Source of the DNA: Sporomusaceae bacterium
GTDB lineage: Bacteria > Bacillota_C > Negativicutes > Sporomusales_B > UBA7701
Direction: 5' to 3'
Assembly (NCBI GenBank): GCA_022839045.1
Contig: JALHDI010000038.1
Location: forward strand, 1-20,545
Length of the DNA stretch: 20,545 nt
This document shows, piece after piece, positions 7,811-14,236 of this stretch (position 1 is its first letter; each line of letters opens with the position of its first letter). The position numbers and the translations under genes are program-made. The notes below the pieces were generated by a model. That model made no database searches. It had not been told where the DNA came from and worked only from the letters and a program-made list of their open reading frames with translations.

Positions 7811-7912
7811 TCAGTTTCCGATATTGAATTGTGGGTCCCAGGTCAGATCCATTGTTTCATCCTCTTCGGGATGACCATGGAGCTGCGCCGCGGCTTCGAC
7901 AGAACCATTCAA
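7811..7912 (-). CDS. Candidate small protein, 33 residues, unknown function
   Basis: A short minus-strand frame begins with TTG at 7912, preceded by GGGGTGA (reverse complement of 7918-7924) at 5 nt, and ends at TGA at 7811. It sits about 50 nt behind a well-formed promoter on the same strand (7971-7999). The product is acidic and hydrophilic, without a membrane segment or signal peptide; residues HPEEDE occur in the middle and it ends TWDPQFNIGN. The frame is open further upstream to 7999, but that would start inside the -35 box. No family is recognised. The case rests on the promoter, the ribosome binding site and the frame together; a noncoding transcript is the main alternative. Confidence 0.4.
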   Translation of the reverse strand: MNGSVEAAAQLHGHPEEDETMDLTWDPQFNIGN

Positions 7913-7970
7913 TGGAATCACCCCATTTTCCGGTTGTCGTCTTGTCTTTTCTGCTCGTCCCTTTGTCTTT

Positions 7971-7999
7971 ATTATAAGACATTTCAAGGGGATTTTCAA
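7971..7999 (-). promoter_or_regulatory. Sigma-A type promoter on the minus strand, driving the small-ORF transcript
   Basis: Read on the minus strand, TTGAAA (7999-7994) and a consensus TATAAT (7976-7971) are separated by 17 bp. Transcription would start near 7964 and run left through the candidate 33-codon gene to the palindromes at 7725-7798. It lies about 40 nt behind the stop codon of the NlpA/MetQ-like gene, so the small unit has its own promoter. Confidence 0.65.
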
Positions 8000-8037
8000 G
8001 GGGGCGCCGTGTATACATATCGGGACACCCTGCGGCG

Positions 8038-8844
8038 TTACCAGGTCGTGACGACCGCGCCTTGAAAGCGCCGGCCGATGTAGTCCTTGACGTGGTCGGA
8101 GCGGTAAGCGGCGATGAGCGTCTTCACCGCGGGGTTATCCTTGTCTTTGGCGTGGACGGCGATGATATGGGGGAAGGGCGAATCGGCCCCTTCGCTGGCG
8201 AGGGCGTCGCGGGCCGGCACGAGGCCGCCGGCGACGGCGTAGGTGCTGCCGAGGGCCGCGAGATCGAATTCGGCCAGGCGCCGGGCGATATCGGCGGCGT
8301 CCACCTCGACGATACGGATTTTGCGGGGATTGGCGACGATGTCGTTTGTGGCCGCCTGCAGCCCGGCGCCTTCCCGCAGGGTTATCAGGCCAGTTTTCGC
8401 CAGCAGCAGCAGGGCCCGCCCGCCGCCGATGGGGTCGTTGGGGATGGCGACCGTCGCCCCGTGCGGCAGGTCGGCCGCGCGGGCGATTTTTTTCGAGTAC
8501 AGCGCCACGGGGAAGACGACTGTCTTGGCCACTGCCACCAGCGGCAGCCGGCGGTCGGCGACGATGCTTTCGAAGTAGGGCAGCGACTGGAAGCTGTTGA
8601 CGCCGACGTCGCCCGCGAGGAGGAGGGCGTTTGGCTTGAGGTTGTCGTCGTACTCGAGTATTTCGATCTCCAGCCCGTCCTTGGCCGCCATTTCCGAGGC
8701 CGCATACAGGATCTCGGCGTGGGGGCCGGACGTCGTGGCTACTTTGAGCTTTTTGCCGTTCGTATGGACGGCGGGGCCGAAAATACCGGCGAGCAGGCCG
8801 GCGACGGCGACGAAGACGATTATCGACAGACGGTTTTTTTTCAT
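8038..8844 (-). CDS. NlpA/MetQ-family substrate-binding protein without a lipobox Cys
   Basis: This 268-residue protein resembles the MetQ/NlpA family, which captures methionine and related compounds for an ABC importer. Support comes from KLKVATTSGPHAEIL after the signal region, EILEYDDNLKPNALLLAGDV, VNSFQSLPYFE, the IPNDPIGGGRALLLL motif (family form PNDxxNxxRAL), and a C-terminal DHVKDYIGRRF stretch. The N-terminus is a clear signal/anchor (MKKNRLSIIVFVAVAGLLAG), but Ile stands where the lipobox Cys is expected (LLAGI), so it is probably not lipidated. The ligand loops also deviate (VNSFQ for the usual NxFQH, GGG for NGG). GGAGG lies 6 nt before the ATG. No MetN or MetI partner is adjacent, so the ligand is uncertain. 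Confidence 0.8.
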   Translation of the reverse strand: MKKNRLSIIVFVAVAGLLAGIFGPAVHTNGKKLKVATTSGPHAEILYAASEMAAKDGLEIEILEYDDNLKPNALLLAGDVGVNSFQSLPYFESIVADRRLPLVAVAKTVVFPVALYSKKIARAADLPHGATVAIPNDPIGGGRALLLLAKTGLITLREGAGLQAATNDIVANPRKIRIVEVDAADIARRLAEFDLAALGSTYAVAGGLVPARDALASEGADSPFPHIIAVHAKDKDNPAVKTLIAAYRSDHVKDYIGRRFQGAVVTTW

Positions 8845-8896
8845 GGAGGTCCTCCGTGGCGTACTGAAACGCGGCTGCGGGTGCCGCTAATGACAG

Positions 8897-8924
8897 TTTA
8901 TACCGCGGCCGGCTTTTTTTGCAA
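8897..8924 (-). promoter_or_regulatory. Probable promoter of the NlpA/MetQ-like gene
   Basis: On the minus strand TTGCAA (8924-8919) and TATAAA (8902-8897) lie 16 bp apart, about 50 nt ahead of the ATG at 8844. The fit is reasonable but not perfect. Confidence 0.45.
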
Positions 8925-8929
8925 GGCAA

Positions 8930-8947
8930 TGTATAAACGTTTTCACA
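8930..8947. promoter_or_regulatory. Candidate operator dyad between the NlpA-like gene and yerC
   Basis: TGTATAAACGTTTTCACA has symmetric TGT/ACA ends and a perfect AAACGTTT core on the same centre. It lies between two divergent genes, about 90 nt before yerC. A looser dyad with TGT/ACA ends lies near the hisG start point (12170-12186). Binding by the YerC-type regulator is a guess from position. Confidence 0.25.
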
Positions 8948-9039
8948 AATTAAAGACTAAAAGAAGTGAAGCAGGAACGGGGCGGGGAAAGGCCGAATAA
9001 GTTAGGAAACGGAAGCGATGGGTAAAGGAGTTGTTTTTT

Positions 9040-9345
9040 ATGCCTGTGAATCCGAGGCTGAAAGATTCTCTCAACGATCAGCTTTTCGCCGGGGTGCTTC
9101 TTCTTAGGAATGAGGAGGAGTGCTACCAGTTTTTCGAGGATATCTGCACGATCGGCGAACTGAAGGCGATGGCCCAGCGCCTCGAGGTGGCCCGGATGCT
9201 CAAGCACGGACGCACCTACGACGATATCGTCGCCAGGACGGGGGCGAGCACGGCCACGATCAGCCGGGTCAAGCGCTGCCTTTATTATGGCGCTGATGGT
9301 TACAAAACGATTCTGGCCCGCTTGGACGGAGAGGAGTCAAAATGA
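9040..9345 (+). CDS. yerC: TrpR/YerC-family regulator, probable histidine repressor
   Basis: This is a 101-residue protein of the TrpR-like YerC/YecD family, all-helical with a helix-turn-helix. The family signature ICTIGELKAMAQRLEVARML (residues 36-55) is followed by the DNA-reading part TYDDIVARTGASTATISRVK (about 59-78). The ATG at 9040 follows AAAGGAG (9024-9030) by 9 nt; an in-frame TTG at 9031 touches that site and is less likely. Its stop overlaps the hisZ start (ATGA), so the two are translationally coupled. TrpR-family regulators next to his genes in Firmicutes have been proposed to repress histidine biosynthesis (often called HisR), and this context fits that. The co-repressor, presumably histidine, is inferred. 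Confidence 0.88.
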   Translation: MPVNPRLKDSLNDQLFAGVLLLRNEEECYQFFEDICTIGELKAMAQRLEVARMLKHGRTYDDIVARTGASTATISRVKRCLYYGADGYKTILARLDGEESK

Positions 9346-10544
9346 GCAAAAGCCAGTTCTTACCGCAGATTCCATACGGGACGAAGGATTTTCTCCCCCG
9401 CGACGCCAGGCGCAAGCGGGCGGCCGAGAACGCCCTCGCCGGCCTGTTCGCCCGCTGGGGGTACGACGAGGTCGTAACGCCGACCTTCGAGTATCTGGAG
9501 ACGCTGACCGTCGGCGGCAGCGGCGATCTTGTCCAAAGCCTGTTCAAGTTCTTCGACAAGAACAACGCCATCCTCGCCTTGCGGCCGGATATGACCACGC
9601 CGATCGCCAGGGTGGCGGCGACCCGTTTCCGCGAGAGCGTCCCGCCGCTGCGGCTTTTCTACCTGACCAACGTTTTCCGCCAGGAGCAGGCTCAAGCCGG
9701 GCGGCAGTGCGAATTCTACCAGGCCGGGGTGGAACTGCTGGGAGCGGGCGGGCCGGCGGCCGACGCCGAGGTGGTGGCCCTGGCGGTGACCTCGCTACGG
9801 GAAGCCGGGTTGACGAATTTTCAGGTCGGTCTCGGCCAGATCCAGTTCCTCAACGGGGTGATGGCGGAAAGCGGTCTGACGGCAGGCGAGCAGCACAGGG
9901 TCAAACAATGCATGGTCAGCCGCGATCTCGTCGGCCTGGGCGAGATTCTGGCCGGCAGTTCGCTGAGTTCCGCCGCCCAGCGGCTCATCCGGGAGATACC
10001 GCTGCTGCACGGCGACGACAAGGTCGTTAGCGAGGCATACCGGCTGGTGGGCAACGATCTCAGCCGCGCCGCCCTCGACAATCTGGCCGACATCCGCCGC
10101 CTCCTCGCCGGCTACGGCGTTGAGCGCTATGTCACGTTCGATCTCGGCCTGATCCGCGATTTGGATTATTACACCGGCATGGTGTTCGAGGGCTATACGC
10201 CCGGCCTCGGCTTCCCGCTGTGCGGCGGCGGGCGCTACGACAATATGGTGGCCGCCTTCGGCGTCGACTGTCCCGCCACCGGCTTCGCCATGGGGATCGA
10301 GAGAATCCTCCTGGCGCTTGAACGGCAGGGGATCACGCCGCCGGAAGCCGTCCGCGACGCGTACGTGGCCTGGGCGGAAGGGGCGCTGGCCGCCGCCATC
10401 GCCGCAGCCGACCGGTTGCGCCGCGAGGGACGGACGGTGGAGCTGGCCCTGGAGGCTTGCCCGCGTTCGGAGGCGGAAGCGGCGCAGGCGGCCAAAGGCT
10501 ATTCCCGGCTGGTGTACTGCGACGGCAATGTGGCGCCGGGTTAA
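9342..10544 (+). CDS. hisZ: ATP phosphoribosyltransferase regulatory subunit
   Basis: HisZ is a catalytically inactive relative of histidyl-tRNA synthetase. It assembles with short-form HisG to make an active, histidine-sensitive ATP phosphoribosyltransferase, the first step of histidine synthesis. The 400-residue product has class II synthetase motifs: the N-terminal PYGTKDFLPRDARRKR, motif 2-like RPDMTTPIARVAATRFRE, FRQEQAQAGRQCEFYQAG, and a HisRS-like DLGLIRDLDYYTGMVFEGY followed by GGGRYDNM. The short C-terminal extension is not a full anticodon-binding domain, as expected for HisZ. It overlaps yerC by 4 nt and the HD-domain gene by 17 nt. The short HisG it would serve is encoded at 12207, beyond a minus-strand gene. 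Confidence 0.94.
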   Translation: MSKSQFLPQIPYGTKDFLPRDARRKRAAENALAGLFARWGYDEVVTPTFEYLETLTVGGSGDLVQSLFKFFDKNNAILALRPDMTTPIARVAATRFRESVPPLRLFYLTNVFRQEQAQAGRQCEFYQAGVELLGAGGPAADAEVVALAVTSLREAGLTNFQVGLGQIQFLNGVMAESGLTAGEQHRVKQCMVSRDLVGLGEILAGSSLSSAAQRLIREIPLLHGDDKVVSEAYRLVGNDLSRAALDNLADIRRLLAGYGVERYVTFDLGLIRDLDYYTGMVFEGYTPGLGFPLCGGGRYDNMVAAFGVDCPATGFAMGIERILLALERQGITPPEAVRDAYVAWAEGALAAAIAAADRLRREGRTVELALEACPRSEAEAAQAAKGYSRLVYCDGNVAPG

Positions 10545-11055
10545 ACAGGTTTTCGCCGCGCTGACCGCCAAGGTGACGGCCGCCGACCGGGATTTCGTCG
10601 ACGCTTGGCTCACGCCCGCCGAGCGGGCCCTGTTCTACGCGATGAATCTGCCCGACCAGTACCACGCCTTGCAGGTCGCCCGCACCGCCCGCCGCATCGC
10701 CGCCGGGCGGGAGGGCGTCGATGCCGGGCTGCTGACGCGGTGCGCTCTCCTGCATGACGTCGGCAAGGTAAAGGGAGATGTAAGCACGTTCGATAAGACG
10801 TTCGCCGTTCTGGCGCACCGGTTGGCATCCGGAAGGGCCGAGGGTTGGGGCCGGCCTGGCCGCGGCGGCCGGATCGCCAACCTCCGCCACGCTCTCCATG
10901 TCTATTTCCGCCACCCGGAGCGGAGCGCGGCCCTGCTGGCGGGAACCGGCGCCGACGAGCGGCTGCTGGCGATAATCCGCCGCCACCACCAGCCGCCGTC
11001 CCCGGGCGAGCCGCCGGAGCTGACGATACTGCGCGAGGCGGACGATATGAATTAG
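10528..11055 (+). CDS. HD-domain phosphohydrolase-like protein
   Basis: This 175-residue protein carries the HD superfamily metal-binding pattern: His46 (QYHALQVARTA), His76-Asp77 in ALLHDVGKVKGD, and an Asp near the end (LREADDMN, D172 or D173). Additional histidines (RRHHQPPSP) lie in between. Such proteins usually hydrolyse phosphate esters or nucleotides. The ATG at 10528 lies inside the end of hisZ (17-nt overlap in another frame), which implies translational coupling and cotranscription with yerC-hisZ. The frame is open further upstream inside hisZ, but that part is Arg/Pro-rich shadow sequence. The substrate is unknown. Because the histidinol-phosphate phosphatase is the one his enzyme not seen here, it is a conceivable but unproven candidate. 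Confidence 0.82.
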   Translation: MWRRVKQVFAALTAKVTAADRDFVDAWLTPAERALFYAMNLPDQYHALQVARTARRIAAGREGVDAGLLTRCALLHDVGKVKGDVSTFDKTFAVLAHRLASGRAEGWGRPGRGGRIANLRHALHVYFRHPERSAALLAGTGADERLLAIIRRHHQPPSPGEPPELTILREADDMN

Positions 11056-11056
11056 A

Positions 11057-11087
11057 AAGAGCCAAAAGGCAATACCTTTTGGCTCTT
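11057..11087. terminator. Bidirectional hairpin terminator between convergent genes
   Basis: A perfect 13-bp stem (AAGAGCCAAAAGG at 11057-11069, CCTTTTGGCTCTT at 11075-11087) encloses a 5-nt loop. It begins immediately after the HD gene and lies 20 nt beyond the end of the minus-strand dehydrogenase. Neither side has a long T-run beyond the stem, but the location between convergent genes fits termination of both. Confidence 0.75.
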
Positions 11088-11106
11088 AGAATAATAATGA
11101 AGAGGG

Positions 11107-12060
11107 CTAATATCCTTTGGTCTTGTCGATAATATTGAACATCTCTCTGCTCTGGGTGTAGCGGGCGAGGTTGTCGACGAACAGCTTGACGGCCCGGTCG
11201 AGGTAGTAGGGCGAGATGGCCGCCAGGTGCGGGGTAACGATGACGTTGTCCATCGCCCACAGCGGACTGTCGGCCGGCAGAGGTTCGTTCTCGAAGACGT
11301 CGAGGCCGGCGCCCTTGATTACGCCGAGCTGCAGGGCGATCGCCAGGTCGGCCTCGCGGACGACGGCGCCGCGGGAGATGTTGAAGAAATAGGCGGTCGG
11401 TTTCATGGCCCGGAATTCTTCGAGGGTGAACAGGCCGGCAGTATTGTCGGTCAGGGGCACGGCGGCGACCACGAAATCGGATACGGCCAGCAGCTCGTGG
11501 AGCTGTTCGGGTTTATAGAGTTTGTCTACGAAGATCTCGGTCGTCATCTCCCGCTTGGTGGCGACGACTTCCATGCCCATCCCTTTGGCCTTTTTGGCTA
11601 TTTCGCGGCCGATGCTGCCGAGACCGACGATGCCGATGGTTTTTTCGTGGATTTCGTCCGTGGGCACCCGGTTCCATTTGACGGCCTGCTGCTGGCGGAT
11701 GAGGAGGTTGAGGCCACGGGTGAAGGCCAGCATCATCGCGAAGACGTGCTCGGACACAGGTATGCCGTGAATGCCTTTGGAGTTGGTCAGGATGGTGTCG
11801 CTGGCCTGGATTTCGGGGAAGGTCAGATTTTCCACCCCGGCGCTCAGAGCATGGACCCATTTCAGGCGAGGCGCCGCCAGGTACAGGGGGCGAATGTCCG
11901 TCCAGCCCCAGGCGACCAGGATATCGGTAGCGGCGATGTATTCGCCAGCATGCTCGAGGTCGGTGACGTTGACGGTGATGCCGGGCATCGCCGCGGCGAT
12001 GGCGTCCTTGTGGCGATCGGCCAGATTGTTGAGAACGAGAATGTTGAGCGCGCTTGCCAT
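11107..12060 (-). CDS. D-isomer specific 2-hydroxyacid dehydrogenase
   Basis: This is a 317-residue NAD(P)-dependent oxidoreductase that interconverts 2-oxoacids and D-2-hydroxyacids. The nucleotide-binding motif GLGSIG is at 146-151. The catalytic Arg230 (NISRGAVV), Glu259 (DVFENEPLP) and His278 (TPHLAA) are all present. After the second strand of the Rossmann fold the sequence reads ATKRE, with basic Lys169-Arg170 and no acidic residue, which suggests NADPH preference (inference). A GGGGG-containing ribosome binding site lies 6 nt before the ATG. The gene stands alone, opposite to its his neighbours, divergent from hisG and convergent with the HD gene. The substrate cannot be read from sequence; glyoxylate/hydroxypyruvate or branched 2-oxoacids are possible, and a role in histidine synthesis is not expected. 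Confidence 0.9.
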   Translation of the reverse strand: MASALNILVLNNLADRHKDAIAAAMPGITVNVTDLEHAGEYIAATDILVAWGWTDIRPLYLAAPRLKWVHALSAGVENLTFPEIQASDTILTNSKGIHGIPVSEHVFAMMLAFTRGLNLLIRQQQAVKWNRVPTDEIHEKTIGIVGLGSIGREIAKKAKGMGMEVVATKREMTTEIFVDKLYKPEQLHELLAVSDFVVAAVPLTDNTAGLFTLEEFRAMKPTAYFFNISRGAVVREADLAIALQLGVIKGAGLDVFENEPLPADSPLWAMDNVIVTPHLAAISPYYLDRAVKLFVDNLARYTQSREMFNIIDKTKGY

Positions 12061-12132
12061 AGTGAGCCCCCTTACGAGGATTATTATCTGTCAAATACTT
12101 CTACACATACGTAAAAATTCCTACAAGAGGGG

Positions 12133-12162
12133 TTGACGAATCGCGCGAACCGATGATATCAT
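12133..12162 (+). promoter_or_regulatory. Promoter of the hisG operon with overlapping palindromes
   Basis: TTGACG at 12133-12138 and TATCAT at 12157-12162 are 18 bp apart. The perfect palindrome ATGATATCAT (12153-12162) covers the -10 box, and a looser dyad with TGTT/AACA ends at 12170-12186 covers the expected start point. Transcription from about 12169 leaves a leader of about 40 nt, too short for a T-box or attenuator. Control by a repressor, possibly the YerC-type protein, is inferred. Confidence 0.6.
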
Positions 12163-12206
12163 ATTACCATGTTAATGCTTTAAACAACTAAAGGGAGGGT
12201 GCGCGA

Positions 12207-12872
12207 ATGACTTCTAGTGATATGAATTACCTGACGATCGCTTTGCCGAAAGGGAAACTGTTTGCGCCGGCCGCCAGGCTGCTGGCCGCCGCCGGTTACA
12301 CGGCCGACAGGCTGAGCGAGGATTCCCGGCGGCTGGTTATCGCCAACGAGGAGCACAAGATCAGGTTTATCATCACCAAGACGGCCGACCTGCCTACTTA
12401 CGTCGAGTACGGCGCCGCCGACGTCGGCATAATCGGCAAGGATGTTCTGGCGGAAGAGAACAAGAACGTTTACGAGCTTCTCGACCTCAAGTTCGGGTTG
12501 TGCCGCATGGTGGTTGCCGTGCCGGAGGCGCTCAGGAGGGAGAAGCTCACCGATTACGCCCATATGCGGGTGGCGACCAAATACCCCAACACCGCCGAGC
12601 GGTTTTTCCGCGACGCCGGCATCCAGATGGAGATAATAAAGCTGGGCGGCTCGATCGAGCTGGCGCCGATCGTCGGCCTGGCGGAGATGATCGTCGACCT
12701 GGTGGAAACCGGCCGCACCTTGAAGGAGAACAAGCTTGTCGAGGTGGCCCAGATCAACCAGGCAACCGCCCGGTTCATCGCCAACCGGGTCAGCTTTAAG
12801 ATGAAGTTCGAACGCATCAACCGGCTGACCGAGGACCTTAGACGGCTGGCCGAAAGCGAGAGCAAACGATGA
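12207..12872 (+). CDS. hisG: ATP phosphoribosyltransferase catalytic subunit, short form
   Basis: HisG condenses ATP with PRPP to phosphoribosyl-ATP, the committed and feedback-controlled step of histidine synthesis. At 221 residues it is the short form that lacks the C-terminal regulatory domain and needs HisZ, which is encoded at 9342. Diagnostic stretches are ALPKGKLFAPA near the start, YGAADVGIIGKDVLAEE, LKFGLCRMVVAVPE, RVATKYPNTAERFF and the PRPP-binding region LGGSIELAPIVGLAEMIVD. GGGAGGG at 12193-12199 supports the ATG at 12207; an in-frame ATG at 12222 is less well placed. It is the first gene of an eight-gene operon and overlaps hisD by 4 nt (ATGA). Confidence 0.96.
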   Translation: MTSSDMNYLTIALPKGKLFAPAARLLAAAGYTADRLSEDSRRLVIANEEHKIRFIITKTADLPTYVEYGAADVGIIGKDVLAEENKNVYELLDLKFGLCRMVVAVPEALRREKLTDYAHMRVATKYPNTAERFFRDAGIQMEIIKLGGSIELAPIVGLAEMIVDLVETGRTLKENKLVEVAQINQATARFIANRVSFKMKFERINRLTEDLRRLAESESKR

Positions 12873-14236
12873 GAACAATCGACGCCCGCAATAAACCTCT
12901 CGATGAGATAAGGCCTTTGCTTCTCAAGCCGCCTTTTGACGCCGTGAAGCTCGGCGAAGGAGCGCGCGCGCGGGTGAAGGCGATGTTCGGCAGCGAGCTG
13001 ACGGCGGCCGAGGTGGTGGCGAGGATCATCGCCGATGTCCGCAGGGAAGGCGACGCCGCCCTGCTCCGTTATACCGAACTGACCGACGGCCCTAGGCTCA
13101 CGCCCGGAACGATGGCGGTGAGCGAGGCCGAGTTTGCCGCCGCCCGGGCGGCGGTGGAGCCGGCGGTGATGGCGTCGCTGGCGAAGGCGATCGCCAATGT
13201 CCGCAGCTACCACGCCGAGCGGGTGCCGCAGTCCTGGATGACCGACCGCGACCACGGGGCGAGGCTCGGCCAGCGCTGCCTGCCGCTCGAGCGGGTGGGC
13301 GTGTATGTCCCCGGCGGGACCGCGGCCTACCCGTCGTCGGTAATCATGAATATCGTGCCGGCGGTCGTGGCCGGGGTGAAGGAGATCATCATGGCCGTTC
13401 CGCCGGCGCGGGACGGCAGCGTCAATCCCTATGTGCTGGCCGCCGCCGAGGCGGCCGGGGTTACGAAGATAGTCAAGGCCGGCGGCGCCCAAGCCGTCGC
13501 CGCCCTGGCGTTCGGCACCGCCACCGTGCCCAAGGTGGATAAGATCACCGGGCCGGGCAACATTTTCGTCACTCTGGCGAAAAAAGCGGTGTACGGCTAT
13601 TGCGACATCGATATGCTGGCCGGCCCCAGCGAGATCCTCATCGTCGCCGACGGCGACGCCGACCCGGCCTATGTCGCCGCCGATCTCCTGAGCCAGGCCG
13701 AGCACGACGTACTCGCGGCCAGCATCCTGATCACCGACAGCCCCGCCTTGGCGGCGGCGGTCGAGCGGGAGACGGCCCGCCAGCTTGCCCTGCTGCCGCG
13801 GGCCGGGATCGCCGGCGAGGCGCTGGCGCGCAACGGGCTGATCATCGTCACCGACGATATCGCCGCCGCGCTGGAGCTTGCCAACATCGCCGCCCCCGAG
13901 CATCTGGAGATCCTGACCGCCGATCCGTTCGCCCTGCTGCCGGCGATAAGGCACGCCGGCGCCGTTTTCCTCGGGCCGTATTCGCCCGAGCCGCTGGGCG
14001 ATTATCTGGCCGGCCCCAACCACGTGCTGCCGACCGGCGGCACGGCCCGGTTCTACTCGGTGCTGTCGGTGGAGACTTTCATGAAAAGGACGAGCGTGAT
14101 CGCCTATACCGAGGCCGCCCTGAGCGCGGCGGGCGAGGACGTTATCCGCCTGGCGACCGCCGAGGGGCTGGAGGCCCACGCCAACGCGGTACGGATAAGG
14201 AGGCGCAAAGATGTGGCAGATTCGACCCGGGCTTGA
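12869..14236 (+). CDS. hisD: Histidinol dehydrogenase
   Basis: HisD carries out the last two steps of the pathway, oxidising L-histidinol to L-histidinal and then L-histidine with NAD and a bound zinc. The 455-residue product contains the expected motifs: VPGGTAAYPSSVIMN, the KAGGAQAVAALAFGT stretch, ITGPGNIFVTLAKK and DMLAGPSEILI. The zinc ligands correspond to Gln276 and His279 (SQAEHD), Asp378 (PLGDYLAGPNH) and His437 (EAHANA), and the catalytic Glu344-His345 pair sits in APEHLE. It overlaps hisG by 4 nt and hisC by 26 nt, so its last codons run through the start of hisC. It is somewhat longer than the usual 430 residues, mainly at the two ends. Confidence 0.96.
   Translation: MRTIDARNKPLDEIRPLLLKPPFDAVKLGEGARARVKAMFGSELTAAEVVARIIADVRREGDAALLRYTELTDGPRLTPGTMAVSEAEFAAARAAVEPAVMASLAKAIANVRSYHAERVPQSWMTDRDHGARLGQRCLPLERVGVYVPGGTAAYPSSVIMNIVPAVVAGVKEIIMAVPPARDGSVNPYVLAAAEAAGVTKIVKAGGAQAVAALAFGTATVPKVDKITGPGNIFVTLAKKAVYGYCDIDMLAGPSEILIVADGDADPAYVAADLLSQAEHDVLAASILITDSPALAAAVERETARQLALLPRAGIAGEALARNGLIIVTDDIAAALELANIAAPEHLEILTADPFALLPAIRHAGAVFLGPYSPEPLGDYLAGPNHVLPTGGTARFYSVLSVETFMKRTSVIAYTEAALSAAGEDVIRLATAEGLEAHANAVRIRRRKDVADSTRA

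Noticed and set aside
8062..9000. 312-codon plus-strand frame opposite the NlpA/MetQ-like gene
   Set aside because: The minus-strand product has a signal peptide and family motifs. The plus-strand product resembles no family and is a shadow.
8845..9039. SAM riboswitch or a clear promoter for yerC in the divergent region
   Set aside because: No conserved riboswitch core or terminator was seen ahead of the NlpA-like gene, and no good -35/-10 pair was found for yerC on the plus strand.
10318..10527. Longer start for the HD-domain protein inside hisZ
   Set aside because: The extra 70 residues are Arg/Pro/Trp-rich sequence read out of frame from hisZ; the ATG at 10528 gives a normal HD-protein N-terminus.
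12061..12206. T-box or histidine attenuator upstream of hisG
   Set aside because: Only about 40 nt lie between the likely start point and the hisG ATG, with no His-codon leader peptide and no terminator stem.
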